NCBI GenBank assembly: GCA_027924585.1
Contig: BSBM01000320.1
Location: 2,361,501 to 2,425,500 of the forward strand
Source of the DNA: Larix kaempferi
Lineage: Eukaryota; Streptophyta; Pinopsida; Pinales; Pinaceae
Reading direction: 5' to 3'
DNA length: 64,000 nucleotides
Shown: positions 22,777 through 35,722 of the stretch, in pieces
Numbering within the stretch: position 1 is the stretch's first letter
Layout: each line of letters opens with the position of its first letter
Notes under the pieces: generated by a model
Database searches by the model: none
Told to the model about the DNA's origin: nothing
The model's input: the letters and a program-made list of their open reading frames with translations, nothing else
Made by a program: the position numbers and the translations under genes

Positions 22777-22961
22777 CACACATAGCCACCTTATGAATGA
22801 AGTGCAGAACCAGCAAGACTAACAACAAGTCGCAAACCAAACTGAGGCAAACAAAACTCCAAATGCTACCAAACCCTCGATGAGAGTCTGTCTCCCACTT
22901 CGCATTAAAGGTGCAGTTATTGCCACACTAACCCTGTCATAGTGGAGGTTTGATTTTTGAA

Positions 22962-23059
22962 CAAAAGCTATAGTGGAGTCGTGAACTCAAACCCACACTT
23001 GTTTAATTTACAAAAGAATATAGTGGAGTCATGGACTCAATTCACCCTTGTTTAAATAT
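22962..23059. repeat. 49-bp degenerate direct repeat inside LTR-B
   Basis: Two units, starting CAAAAG at 22962 and 23011, share TATAGTGGAGTC and the following ACTCAA. LTR-A shows no clear equivalent. The copy 2 equivalent is 46724-46821. Confidence 0.6.
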
Positions 23060-23295
23060 AGAAAAGACTCATAGTCGTGAACCTCACCTTGGGAATAATT
23101 ATATTGTGAACAACCATGGCATGGGGTACCCGTTATTAATAGTTTGTCATTCACCCTAGTAACATGAATCCATTAGTAAAGTATGGGCCAACATCTAGGG
23201 GTAGCACGTTCAGGTTAGAAATACCTGCAACCACAGAAGTAAGGAATAACATTAGCAATATGCTAAGTAAGTCCGGCAACCACAAATCTTACCCA

Positions 23296-23321
23296 TACCT
23301 CTCGGCAACCCTGCCGAGGTA
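23296..23321 (+). other. Conserved hairpin near 3' end of LTR-B
   Basis: TACC and TCGGCA pair perfectly with TGCCGA and GGTA, apart from a 2-base bulge. The copy 2 equivalent is 47058-47083. Confidence 0.5.
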
Positions 23322-24635
23322 TGTAATTACCTTTCCTGGAGTATTACAGCACCCACCTTGAGAACAACATACCATCAACAAAGGAGCTCATCACCTGAAG
23401 GTGTCATTAGACATTCACATTCCAGTCACATGATTCTTGAAACATTAAGGAGTGTTATTTCTTCCTTTGCACTAACATGTACAAGTTCTGTAATTAAAAC
23501 ATGCCATCATTTTGTTTCCAAATCGCTTCCGCAGTTCTAGAACTCACACATTGAAGAGACCTTGTTATATAAAAGTCTTATGCTTACATTTCTTTATGCA
23601 AGTATGGATGTTTTTATTTATGTTAAAATTAACTTATGAATCCTTCTCCTTTGAATTGACGATTATTGCAGGTAGGAAAAATTTTGAATTTTTGCTATTT
23701 TGGGGACATTACAGTCCAACTCTCCTAACACTCAAGGGTGAGAATTTGATCATTCTTGAAGGAACTACTACGAAGTCCTAGTTTGGGTAGTCGCCCCTAA
23801 AATAAATCAATGATAAGGATGGAACTTAATATTCTCAATTGGCGCGTGTTTTTAGTATTTTTTTATTTTTACCCCTGGGAAGTTTGGCTTTTCAAAACTA
23901 TCATGTTTTTTTTGTTCAGTGTTTTGCATCTTCGTATTTTTTAGGAAGTCGACAAGAAGAATTTTGTTAATAAATAGTTTACATATTTACATTCATATCA
24001 TATTCCCTTACAAGCTCGACGCTATATTTGGTATTCAATTTTGACCCTTAGAATAACAAAAAAATGGTGTACCACCTATGATCTGTTACAGTTTTCCATA
24101 TTTAAACAGGAGTGATTAAAATCTAACTGCTATATGGCTTGATAAACATCGTCTAGATCTCTTTCAATATCTAAGGAAAAAATAGATTAAACTACTATGG
24201 TGATGTAGACCGTTGCATTGATGACAACTAAAATTGGTTTTTCCATAGAAGGTTTTCATCATCCATGAATTCAAGCCTCTATCACAAACTGATATGAAAG
24301 CATAAAACTAAAAGAAGCATGAAAACCAAAACTCTTATCCCGGGAAGCATAAATTTTCAACCAGAGGAGGCTTGGGCCCATAAATTCCTCTCCATGAATA
24401 TGTTCTTCATTTTTAAATTATTTCTCAAGGATATATTCCATCATTTTTATTTGGGTAGTGGCATACATTTCAGCATAATCTTGAGCCACTTTATGTATGT
24501 ACAAACTTCACCCGTGTCTTTCACCATATTAAAATTCTTTAAAAATTTGGGAGGACAGAGACAGAGTAAGGGTACAAACTAGAGAAATTAGGTAGACTTA
24601 TTTTTTGATCCAGAGGGATATCGGTGGCCACCCAC

Positions 24636-25015
24636 CTATTCCACTGGCTCAAACAGCTTCCCATTTTGCCAATTTTCTAGTAATGTTTCTATATTTTTTC
24701 GAGTCCCAAACTTTCGGGGCCTTTTTGAGGCTTTAAACGATGTTTCTCGGGAAATCTTGGTGCAACAGAGCCCATCTGTTTCATGGACCACCACGTATTC
24801 CTCGGATAGATCTTTCCAACGGTTTACCGAGCGCCCCAAACAGAGATCGTATGCAAAAGTTATGACCCCGGGAAGTTGACTGTTCAACTAACCACCTTGG
24901 GGCCGCAAACTTTATGACGGTTCATCTTCTAGCGTTAGGTTTTTGGATGCTTGGGATTATCTCCCTCATGCTTATGATAAATAGGCCCTTTCGGCCTCTC
25001 TTTGTATTCATCTTG
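24636..25015 (-). mobile_element. Possible old LTR-type remnant, copy 2
   Basis: This is the counterpart of 884-1260 with a 3-bp insertion and several private substitutions. It is the most diverged stretch between copies 1 and 2. Confidence 0.25.
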
Positions 25016-25326
25016 ACACGAATGAGCACAGCGGCCACATCTCTCCTCAGAGATAGCTACTACCATTCTAGCTGTTGTATTTACAGTCTCTTCTATTTCC
25101 GATATTTAATCGAATATGTGTTTCCTGTATCGATGTGTTTCTTGCCATATATCTGTGTATGTGAATGTATATCTCTGTATATGCTATCTTTTGTTTCGTT
25201 CCCACACAAATCCGGATCAGTTTTCCATCCTCTAAATGAACTAGTTAATTATCACATACTTCAATTCCTCTTTTAGGTATTTTGTGGCATTCATGTTTGA
25301 AGTGTAAATAACATTGCTTGCCACTT

Positions 25327-25455
25327 AGTCCTACACGACAAGGAGGATAACCATATGTCAACTCAACTCAGTCCTACACGACGAGGAGGAAAATCAAAGT
25401 TCCACTAAACTCAATGCTACATGATGAGGAGGGAAATCACAAAGCAGTTACCAAT
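25327..25455. repeat. 43-bp tandem repeat, three units, copy 2
   Basis: This has the same three units as 1572-1700. Confidence 0.75.
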
Positions 25456-26188
25456 CCCCCCATCTCAGGGAGAGCTTCTCCATCCTCCCTGTCTCGGGGA
25501 GAATGTCTCACTGACGCTGCAACATCAACAATTGTTGTATCACAGTCTGCAGATTGACTCTTGCACATTGTAAATTCCATTCTTGACTTGAACTTGAACA
25601 CCTTCCTTTCAAATTGTCAGATACTATTGGCTCAACACTGAAAATGCTTCGGGTCTCAATCTGCTTCACCCATGTGCTTCTTCTTTTAATCCTAATTCTT
25701 GTATGTTTGTTTTGAAGCTCTAATGTGAAAATTCAATAGATTAAAATTATTTTCATGTTTCCGATGGCCACATGTTCTATGACATAGAAAATTTTTCATT
25801 TAGTTTGATGATTTTTTGAATATCCAAAACCTTATATTTATTTAATAATTCGTTTCATTACAGGTGCATGAAAAACAGAAGCAGTTGGATTTGAGAAAGT
25901 GCCTTGGATGTACCAGACAACCCGATCGGTGATCCAGGTAGGCTCCAACATTGCATTCTAAACTTGGGTATGATTTTTATTAGATTCTTGTCAGTAATTT
26001 CGAAATTTTTTATCATTGCAATTCTAAGGGAAGCAATATTTAAGAATTGCTCTTATGCCTTTCAATTTCTCCCAGCTCCCATGGAAAGGTATAACTTGAG
26101 CATTATGTAGAGTTGCGGGGATGCCAACTATATTATTTTTCTTCACCTCAATGGAAAAAATCAAGTAGTCAATTTGCATTTTGTAAGT

Positions 26189-26643
26189 CACTACAAGGAA
26201 AAGGCCCTCTAGTGGAGGTTATAGCGGGAGCCCCTAAAAAAGAGGTCGAAAATCCATTTATAGTGGAGGTTTCTAAGGGAGGCGATCGGGTGGAGATTTT
26301 AGCGTATGTTGTTTTTCGGTGTGTTTAACACCAAAACACACTGGTGAATTTCTAAACATAACGCAGGGGTGTGGCACGAAATTCTACGGCACCACGACAG
26401 AGAAAAAATATCGATAAAAAAAATTAATTAAAAAACTTGTGTTATTTTAATACCCGTTTCGCGATGCGTTAATAGATACTAAATGCACCGGGGCATTATA
26501 AGATAGAATCCACAGTGTGGTTAATAGATGATAATGCATCGCATTATCAATATATTTTTTAACGGCAAGTCAAATAAACGGTGCACCAGATAACCATAAC
26601 CGCATCGGTGCATGTTTAATCAACAAACACACAGCCTTTTACT
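26189..26643 (+). mobile_element. CACTA-like transposon terminus, copy 2
   Basis: This is the same CACTACAAGG end and subterminal region as copy 1, again stopped by the LTR-A insertion. The likely continuation is 30906 to about 31185. Confidence 0.4.
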
Positions 26644-26693
26644 ATAAATGTAATACCCCGAATTTTGGACTGACTGTTTTATGATGTTATATT

Positions 26694-27255
26694 GGGCCAC
26701 GGCCCCAGCACCTATGATTTATTCTTTTGTAGACTCACATATTGGGCATGGACCCTGACTAAATTTCATTACTTGATTATATACTGGGCAAGGGAGCCCC
26801 AATGTTCTTATTATGTTTTGATGTGGGTACAAAACCCTAATACATATTGAGATGACCTTTTGTTACTTATTGTGCAGAGCTGTGATTTTACATGTTTATC
26901 CTATATGATGTGTTGAGCGTGGACTCAGAAACACACAAGAGACCTACGTACTGGGCGTAAGCCCCGATGTACCTAGATGAATGTTTATGTATTGGGAGTA
27001 AGCCCTGATGTACACTGAGTGTTGGGCATAAGCCCTGGAGCACTCCAAGCTTGAAAGAAAATGAATACCGGATCCGAGGCCACTTAAATAGTCTAGATGT
27101 GCCTCACAACCACATTCTAGCTCTAGTGTTGAGCAGAGGCTCTAGAATTGCACTAGCGTAACACCCATGTGAGAGTGTTGAGTTAAAAGGCTCTGAAGAG
27201 CACTCGGGGTTACTAGATCTCAAGTGTTGAGTCTGAAGGACTCTGAATAGCACTT
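26694..27255 (+). other. Hairpin array in LTR-A, copy 2
   Basis: This has the same succession of inverted-repeat units as 2939-3500, with arms preserved. I saw no change that breaks a pair relative to copy 1. Confidence 0.72.
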
Positions 27256-27842
27256 ATGTGTCTTATCACAACTATTCGAATTGATTAAATAAATCTTATT
27301 ATCATCAAGTACTGCGGGAAATACCATGTTAAAACGAGGGAATCTGACATGCAAAGGGAGAGACTAGAGGTGCCTATCCTAGCTTACCGAGACCGTCCAA
27401 AGAAGGGGACCTTATCCTTAAAAAGATTAAAAAGAAGTATGATGTGAAGATACATAAAAGATAACATCACCACTTAAAGCATAAATTAAGTAAATAGTAG
27501 TTTCCTATGGTTAAGCATGCATAAAAGCCACAAGGCTAATGTTATAATTAATAACTTTAATAATAATGACTGTTACTATTTATTTATTAAACACATTTAT
27601 TTTATATATAGTTGATGCATTCAGTTAATAAATCAATAATGCATTGATAAATAAATTGAAATATTAAGTTGATCACAAATTATAGAAAGGCTTAAATAAA
27701 AAAAAACACTTTAGTTAAACAAATGGAAAAGTCATAGTTCCAAAAGAACTAGTGATTAATTAAAACAAATATTCTTTTATAAATTAATTTATTTGATTTA
27801 AAGAAACCAAATTATTCCAACAGTCCTAATTCAAGATTTCCC

Positions 27843-27851
27843 TATATAAAG
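27843..27851 (+). promoter_or_regulatory. TATA box of LTR-A, copy 2
   Basis: The TATATAAAG motif is preserved, with the same downstream CCCC/GGGG palindrome. Confidence 0.6.
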
Positions 27852-29945
27852 AGGACAAACCCCAAAGTTTGGGGATCATCTTTTCATCATCACTCTCTTA
27901 TGGAATCAAAGAGAATTTTCTGCTCCAAGAATTGAAGTAGCTCACATAAGTTTTAGACCTGAACCAGCAGTGGACCTAGGGTCTCTATCTCTCAAATTGC
28001 ATGTCAGAACTAGCTCGAGGGGATCCATACTGAACCAGGAACGGTTGTAGGATCATGGTTGGGAGGAACGTGGTAGTCCCAAAGTTATCTAGTCAAGGAA
28101 TCATTCAAATCAGATCAACTGAACACAGCAATATTTTCCACTAATTAATGGTTTGAGTGTGCAGGTTACTACAGAAGAAGGGCACGTTACAAGCTTGCAG
28201 GTATGAATTATTCCACTCACCATATTTTATTTATGCAATTTGAATATCTTGTTACTTAGTATTTAATTCCCTTAAACCATCTACATCAATACTTTTCTTA
28301 AGGAGCAAACGGCCTTTAGGGCAACAACGTCCAGGGTTAAATGCATATCAAACTTCATATTCAGAAACCTTATCAACCCTGGAAAATTACTTCGTGATGA
28401 CTGTCGCATGTCTAGCATGGCTAGTCCACTAGCCTGTGCTAGACATCTATGTAGAAAACCTATAGACTAGTATTTCTTATAAGTTTGAACAGACAGTATC
28501 CTTTTTATTCTGACACTATCTTATATACAATGTACTACTAATCATTCATTGTTTCCATTACAGTTCGGTTATTTATTAGACAGATAAATACATGTATTAC
28601 AAAGATCTTGTAGAACGAATCATAGGGCTTAGACAGCCACAAATCCCTTTTTCATATTTTATTATTAACCAAATAATTGTAGATTTATTCCTGATCTAAA
28701 CCATTATTTCAAATCCAAACAATACAGACGCCACACAGAAAACGAAAATAGTAGTTGTAAACATAACTTTAACATTCACACATATTTTTCTTTATTTATA
28801 TATATATATATATAAATCAAAACACAGGTCAAGGGGTCGAACCCCATGGTCTTTCTTTTGCCAAAATGCATCAACATGTAGCTGCAAGCTACAAACCCAC
28901 ACTCTCATAAAACGAGAATTTTGGGTATAGATATCAAACATACAAATCTAGAATAACAATTGTTTAAAGAGTCTATACCAACAGTAACATCTACAGGATG
29001 CCCACCTGGGCGTCATCGTTTTCCTTCTTTTACAAATCACCACAGTAGAATCTCTCCATCAAACACTGTGTCTAGGAATCCAACGCGGACAAAAGTCAAA
29101 ACCCCGGGGTATTTAAATTCAAAACTACAGTACAGGTATAGCTTCATTACGAAACCACGATGCTTTCATTTACAGTCCACATGGAAAATTAAACAGACGG
29201 AGCTACAATCAAAATGAGAATTCATTACGGCAACATAAGACCCCATAGGCCGAGCCACTGTTACATTCTCGGAACCAAAAACGACATTGATAGAAAATCT
29301 AGAAATGCTGTAGTTCTTACCCATATTCAAAACATACATCCAAAACACCATACATCATACAGGGAAGAATTCCCTGAGCAAAACCCAATTTCATGACAAA
29401 CCACAAGAACCACAAATGAATGTGCCCACAATGGCCATTAAAACCAGAGTATACTAGTCAAAAGCATCGGGCAAGTAATAAAAATGATCTTCTAAATCCC
29501 CATAGAAATTGCACAGGAGTTCCTTTTCGCTACATCTCATTATTACATTTCGAAACCCCATAGATTCAATGCATTCGATGGTCCAGCCAATAGGCAACCC
29601 TTCCAGACTTCCAAATAGAATCAGTGTTCCAAAGGCTCACGAAATCCTCCCATGAAACAAAACGAGACACATAAATGCACCACCAGAGATGCGAGAGGCA
29701 GAGCAACGTGGGTGGGTAAGCTAGACTTACCAATACCCTTGACACGCCAACAGAAGCCCCGGACGCCCACAGCATTACACCCGAAGCCACTACCACCTGC
29801 CAATCCAACAAGGAAACGCAAGTTAAACCCTGAAGAGGTATGCATAGGGAGAAACGAGTTCCATAACAGGTTGACGATTTTAGAAAGGCCATACCTGAGC
29901 AGGATACGACACTCTACACGCCGCCAGGCGAGCTAAAATGCCACA

Positions 29946-29979
29946 TGCACTGACCATGAGCGTAGCTCAGGTCAGGGCA
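29946..29979 (+). other. Conserved hairpin in LTR-A, copy 2
   Basis: This is the same TGAGC/GCTCA form as at 6191-6224. Confidence 0.65.
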
Positions 29980-31332
29980 CGAAGGCACCTCCAAAATATG
30001 GTGAAGTGCTGAACCAAAACCAAATGGAAACATAGAAGGCATGACCAAGGAAAACCCCAAATCATTACAAACCCTCACTGGACAGCCTGTCATCCACTTT
30101 ACATTAAAGTGTAGTTAATTCTACACCAAACCCTGCTTTATTGGAGACTTGAATATTTGTGCAAAACCATAGTTTGAGTCATGTGATAATAGCCACAACT
30201 TGGTTAGTATGCATGCGCTGGTCCAAGGGTTTCACTACTATGATTTTACATCAGCAAACCCCTTGGAACTATAACTTTTGTATTTTGGTCTATCCATTAA
30301 AGGACTTGACCATCACTCTTAAAACCCGTACCTTGTAAAAAATGGAAACATTTGGATAGAAAATGGATAGATCCTCTAGGGTGGAAATGTCATAGGATAA
30401 ATACCTGCAATCACAAATATGAAATTATTGTATTAGCGAAAATGCTAAGTAAGTCCAGAAACACCCAAAAATACTCTTACCTCTCGGCAGCCTTGTCGGG
30501 GTATGTTTTCCTCTCCTTGATTGATACATGTCCCACCATGGTTTCGACATCTCATCAACAAAGGCCATATCACATGAAGGTGCCATTCAGAAATTCATAA
30601 TACATTCATATGATTTCATTAAAACTGTATGAAAGAATTGCTATTACAGTTACACCGGAAATTGTAAACTCGTAACCGGGATACATCAATAATTAATTCC
30701 ACATTGCTTCCGCAGGATCGAAAATGTAAAAATATAGAGAGATCATGATTATTTAGGAATGGTCGACTTCCTTTTATCTACAGTAAGCATTTACATGTTT
30801 TCCTAGTTTTAGAATTAACTTGCGACTATTTTATTCTCAATCAGCATCTATTACAGGGAGGGATTTTTTTTTTAATTTTTGCTATTTATGGGACATTGCA
30901 ATAAAGAAATTCATTGCAAAATCTCTTAAAATTTTATTTAAAAACCCTACTTGATGGTGCATCGAGTTAATATGTTTAATCGCAAATATCATAGACGGTG
31001 CGCTGGATAACAATATTGCACTGGTTCTTTTCTATTTGACAAACGCACTGGTTGTTGTTATAATAAAACAATTCAATGCAAAACCCTTTAAATTTGTCTA
31101 AAAAATCCTACTATTCGGCATGTCTCGTTTATTGTGGGCATCGGTGCACTTTAATGTCGGCCGCACCGGAAGAGGGTTTAATATATAACAAATGTGTGGT
31201 AAAAATCACTTTTGCCACTTCTCGGTTTGTTTTACCCCAAGTGCACTAGTGCTTTACCTTGCCCACTTGGACGCCCTAACATAAGTGGTCTACATGGACA
31301 CATTCTTCATCCGTATTGGCTACTGCTGCAAG

Positions 31333-31366
31333 TTTGAATTTTGACAAACAATCGTCAAAATTGAAA
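31333..31366. other. Hairpin with 13-bp arms, copy 2
   Basis: This is the same as 7578-7611. Confidence 0.6.
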
Positions 31367-32511
31367 TTTTCTATGCATCGCCAGGATGCCTCCCCGATGG
31401 GCCGTTCAACGGGTAAATTCATTCTCACTTCATAATTTAATTTTTTAATGGATTAATTTTTAGAATTAAACACGATATCAACCATGGCATCCAATGCATC
31501 AAAACAAAGGCAAGGAAACTTATATTAAGGGATTAGGAAATGCCATTTGTAAATAGAGATTTATTAGTGAATAGGATGGACTTTTTTATTAGATTATTCA
31601 ATAAGTGTTTATAACTATAATTCTCCTATATTTTTATAATTGTATTTGTACTTGTTATTCACTTTTTATGTCCTTTTTAATATAGCAATGTGAAACCCTA
31701 TTTGGGTAAGTACAAAATAACAAGCATTAAGATAAAGGAATAATGCAATGTACAAAAGAAGTGACTTTTGTAGCAAATCATTAGGACACACAGCTACAAG
31801 AACCATAAAAACGATAAAGTAAAAACACCTACGATAAAGTAAAAACACCTATTGTTGTATCAATACCATCTTACAAAGTTAACGCACTTCTATTTTCCAT
31901 CCATCCAAATTGTTATGATATATTGTTTAAAGAGTAAACATGTCCCTAAAATAACAAGCTCAACATAGAAGAAATTGTTACCATGAAGTGAGAAAATTAC
32001 TTATTCTTTAACATTGTCTAGGAAAGGGGAAAATTAATTTTACAAGTGTATGTCCCTATTTTAAATATTTAAATTAGTTATTAAAACCTTATTTGAAAAT
32101 TTGAATACGCTCCCTAAGTAAATAATAAGATTTATAAGAAAGTACTAATTTATTAAATAAATAAATATTTTAAATATTATTTATAAACACATTTATCTAC
32201 ATGCTATAATAACAAAAGAAAATATTACATAGGATTTAAATACAAAGTGTTCTTTGCACAAAATAAATGTGTGGAATTTGAAGCTTCATAAAAATTTGCT
32301 AGAATGCATAGCTTCATAACACTGTGTTAGGCTACAAGGTAAGGATGATTCCAACCATAAATTCTACATGAATTTCAAACCCTAAGTTTTGGTTTTGATT
32401 CATTTCTCAATTGGATGTCTTATAGTTATCTATCCATCAAAGTCCATTTTATTGCGCCGAGAGGCGAGGCGCGCCCTCTAAAGCCAGTATGCAGGAGATC
32501 TTGTAACATGT

Positions 32512-32937
32512 GTTTGTCGAGTAACAAAATAATACAAAGTAAAAAGTAATAAATGTTATGTGGGCCATAAACAAAAAAGAATAATAGAAAGTAAAAAGTA
32601 AATATGAGACTTCTACTAGAGAATTTAGAGCTTAGGATTAGGTGGTAAATATTATGTCTGCCATAAACAAAAAAGAATAATACAAAGTTAAAAATAAATA
32701 TGAGACTTAAACTAGAGACTTTACTTTTTACCTTTAATACAAAGTAAAAAGTAAATATGAGAGTTTAGAGTGTTTGTCGAGTTTGTCTAGTAACAAAATA
32801 ATACAAAGTAAACAAAAAAGAATAATACAAAGTAAAAAGTAATAAATATTATGTCGGCCATAAACAAAACACAATAATACGAAGTAAAAAGTAAATATGA
32901 GACTTAAACTAGAGACTTTAGAGCTTAGTATTACACT
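32512..32937. repeat. AT-rich degenerate repeat array, copy 2
   Basis: This is the counterpart of 8757-9182 with the same block order. Confidence 0.7.
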
Positions 32938-34700
32938 CAAGGAGCTATTCAAGGAGGTCGTGCTTGATAGAGCCTAGGATTTGGATCTGGGATGGTTTAG
33001 TTTGGATTCAAACTTAATTTTTTTAGTTTGTTACGTCCTTGTGTCATGAATGCTCACCAAAATTAACTTTGGATACAAACTTAATTTTTTATAGTTTGTT
33101 CTACCCTTGTCTCATGAATGCTCACTTGATGACCCAAGGAAAAACAAGTAAAAATATCCTTTTTAAATGTTTTGACTCTCTCTATACTTTGAAATATTGT
33201 CTATACTTAACAAATTGATTATGTATCTCCAACAACTTTGTTTGGGATTTTGTTACACATTAATACTTGGCTTTAAAATCTGGACAAGTGTTATGGCTAT
33301 TAAATTTTACATGCTTAGCAATTGTTGAATGTATTGTCCACTGCAGTAAAGATAATTGTAAAATCTAAGCTTATATGTTTATAATTTCTTACTACTCATC
33401 TCCATCGAACTTAAATATTTTCATCCTCTTTAGTTTAGATGGAAGAAGAATTGTATACAATACTTTAAAGTTGTCTCTACTCAATATTAATATGTTTTTG
33501 GCATTACTTCAATAACATTAACGGCTGTCTCTACCCATTATACATACAGAATTTCTTCAAATGAGAAATAAAAAGATAATTATCTACCCATTATACATAC
33601 AGAATTTCTTCAAATGAGAAATAAAAAGATAATTACTTTAAATTATTGAAAGAAACAATGAAATTTGAAATACTACCCGTGATGGAATTTGTTTGTAACA
33701 TATAAGTATGATTTTGCAGTTTTGTAAAATAAAATTATGCTATAAACAACATAAATATAGCATTTATCTCAGCACAACTAATTCTTTTTATCCAGAAAAC
33801 AATGTGGCCAAGCTCTTTCAGTTCTTCCACAGTATGCATAGATCATTATTAAATCAAAATAATAGGGAACCATATAAAACAAAAAGAATTCAACAGTGTT
33901 TTACTTAAACAATGTAGTCATATTTAAACTACTGAACCACTGAGTAGATAGTGTCTCTACGACATCCACACACAGCTACCATTCTACAGCAGGCAACCCT
34001 ACATTGATTCTCAAAGAAAAAATGAGTAAACAAATAAAATATCATGATTGATTTGTATATTTAAAAAAGACAACCATTGCAATTTTGGCTCTAATCCACA
34101 GCCCCACAGCAAGCGATAAGATGATCTGAGAGGCATCTATAATTACAAGAACAGAACTCCATGGTATTATTGATGATACTAGCCAATGACTCACCTCCAG
34201 TATTTGATGTGTCACCCTAGAGAATGGTCCATTTACAAGCCATGAACTATTATATGAGACAACGGACTTGAAGCATCTTTGTGAGGTAGTGAAATGCTCG
34301 CAAATTATTTGTGTTTTTTTACGAGTGTCAGCATGCAGATGACATGTTTTTTGCGCACTAGAAAAATGTTTCACTTGCAAATCTTTTACATAGACAAATT
34401 AGTCTCAATTTTCAGCTTGAATTTGTAAGAAAAGACAATTTTCAATCGCAAATATTTTAGAGCAGCAAATAAGTCTCAAAATTTTGAGCATGCAGCCATT
34501 TCTGTCTGGCAAAATTTTATTTCTGTAAATTTAATTTACATTTTAATTTTGTATCGGTTGAAATTGGTTATCCAATATATCATTTATATTATAATGGATG
34601 GCTTAATGGATTCCATTAAATCCCAGTTAATGTACGAACTTGGTAATGGCTAGGCGAGAGCAGCAACGCCCCAAATAGTAATTATGTTTTTAATCAACAA

Positions 34701-35309
34701 TCAAATTCTATGAAATCTACCAGTGGGAAGCGGTAGCGAGGATGTAGGTGGTGCAGTGGGGACTTGGGCAGCGGAGGCGGTGGTGGTGGTGGTGGTGGTG
34801 GTGGTGATGGGCCGTACGTAGCCGAAACGTGAATTAGAGGACGACGAAGGAGGACGTTGCTGCTGAATGGGGAGATTGTTATTTGTTCTTCTGTTAGAAG
34901 TTGCTCCGACTCTTCTGGAATTAGCTGGAGGCGGCTGCTGCATGGAACGGCTTGTGTTGTTGTTGTTGCGGTTCCACTTTGGGTGTTTCCTTTTGCGGGA
35001 GACGCTGATCTGTCGGGACCGGAGCATGGAGCCATTCAACTGGAGAGCTTTGTCTACGCTGTCCACATCTGAGAACTCCACGTACGCATATCCCATTGGG
35101 TTCCCGAACTCACTTGTGGGAATGGTAATGCGGTTTACTGTCCCGCAGCACTCAAAATGTGTCTTCACATCTTGTGCTCTGCACCAATAGTCAACATTGT
35201 CTACGTAAACTGAATATCGTTCGAATTCTCCATCTTCTCCTTCTTTAATACGTATCGCCTCCTCTTGCAAATGCAGCTTCTTCCCCGATTTCTCAGAATT
35301 CATGGCCAT
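34701..35309 (-). CDS. RRM protein, PABN/PABPN1-like, copy 2
   Basis: This 202-residue copy has the same protein sequence as the 10946-11548 gene except for nine Thr instead of seven in the C-terminal threonine run. RNP2 and RNP1 are unchanged and there are no stops or frameshifts. Because the surrounding non-coding DNA is also nearly identical, the intact frame is not by itself evidence of selection. Confidence 0.85.
   Translation of the reverse strand: MAMNSEKSGKKLHLQEEAIRIKEGEDGEFERYSVYVDNVDYWCRAQDVKTHFECCGTVNRITIPTSEFGNPMGYAYVEFSDVDSVDKALQLNGSMLRSRQISVSRKRKHPKWNRNNNNTSRSMQQPPPANSRRVGATSNRRTNNNLPIQQQRPPSSSSNSRFGYVRPITTTTTTTTTASAAQVPTAPPTSSLPLPTGRFHRI
34779..34805. repeat. (GGT)9 microsatellite inside RRM gene, copy 2
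   Basis: Nine GGT units encode a nine-threonine run, the longest of the three alleles in this array. Confidence 0.95.
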
Positions 35310-35562
35310 GTCGAGTTATTTACTATCACAGTTTTTCTTTTCCTTTAAGATCAACCAATCTAATCTCAGTCTCAGCGAAAACCGAAACCACCCAGTATTT
35401 TAAGATTTGTCGCTTCACGGATTGTCGCCAACATATAACCGCTTTGGGATAGTAATTATATGGATCGATGCCTTATGGCTTTGGTTTAACGAGTGGTATT
35501 GTAATTATATGGATCAATGCTTTTGGCAAAGATGTGTATGGCCACCGTCGGCTAAACAAAAT

Positions 35563-35722
35563 TGAAACTGGACAATACAATAAAAGAAGACCCCGGCCAT
35601 CATCTAAGGTTCCAATCATTCAAGACAAACTTTAAATCCAACTGAAACTGGACAATACAATAAAAGAAGACCCCGGCCATCATCTAAGGTTCCAATCATT
35701 CAAGACAAACTTTAAATCCAAC
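35563..35722. repeat. 80-bp perfect tandem duplication, copy 2
   Basis: This is the same as 11802-11961; the halves are identical by eye. Confidence 0.92.

Larger units (their letters stand above)
19374..23713 (+). mobile_element. Giant solo LTR (LTR-B), copy 1
   Basis: This 4,340-bp element is from the same family as LTR-A but well diverged. It begins TGTAATATCCC, ends GGGGACATTACA, and is flanked by a perfect 5-bp target-site duplication, GTCCA, at 19369-19373 and 23714-23718. The different target site proves an insertion independent of LTR-A. Strongly similar blocks are the hairpin array (19419-20011), a block around 20700-20760, and three hairpins near 22516, 22743 and 23296. The TATA box of LTR-A is not preserved at the equivalent place (about 20525). 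No internal retroelement coding region is visible. Confidence 0.85.
1..23752. repeat. Tandem 23.75-kb unit, copy 1
   Basis: The first bases of the window recur at 23753 and again at 47515 and stay colinear throughout, which defines a head-to-tail array. The unit holds an old LTR-like remnant, a CACTA-like end, giant solo LTR-A, an RRM gene on the minus strand, many short tandem duplications, and giant solo LTR-B. The first base lies 40 bp past the point matching the 3' end of LTR-B, so the window opens inside the array and the phase used here is arbitrary. Private features of this copy are a (GGT)7 tract and the lack of a 3-bp insertion near 968 that copies 2 and 3 carry. Confidence 0.97.
26649..30900 (+). 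mobile_element. Giant solo LTR (LTR-A), copy 2
   Basis: This is the same insertion as 2894-7145, carried by the tandem duplication, with the same 4,252-bp length. Target-site duplications ATAAA stand at 26644-26648 and 30901-30905. Confidence 0.85.
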
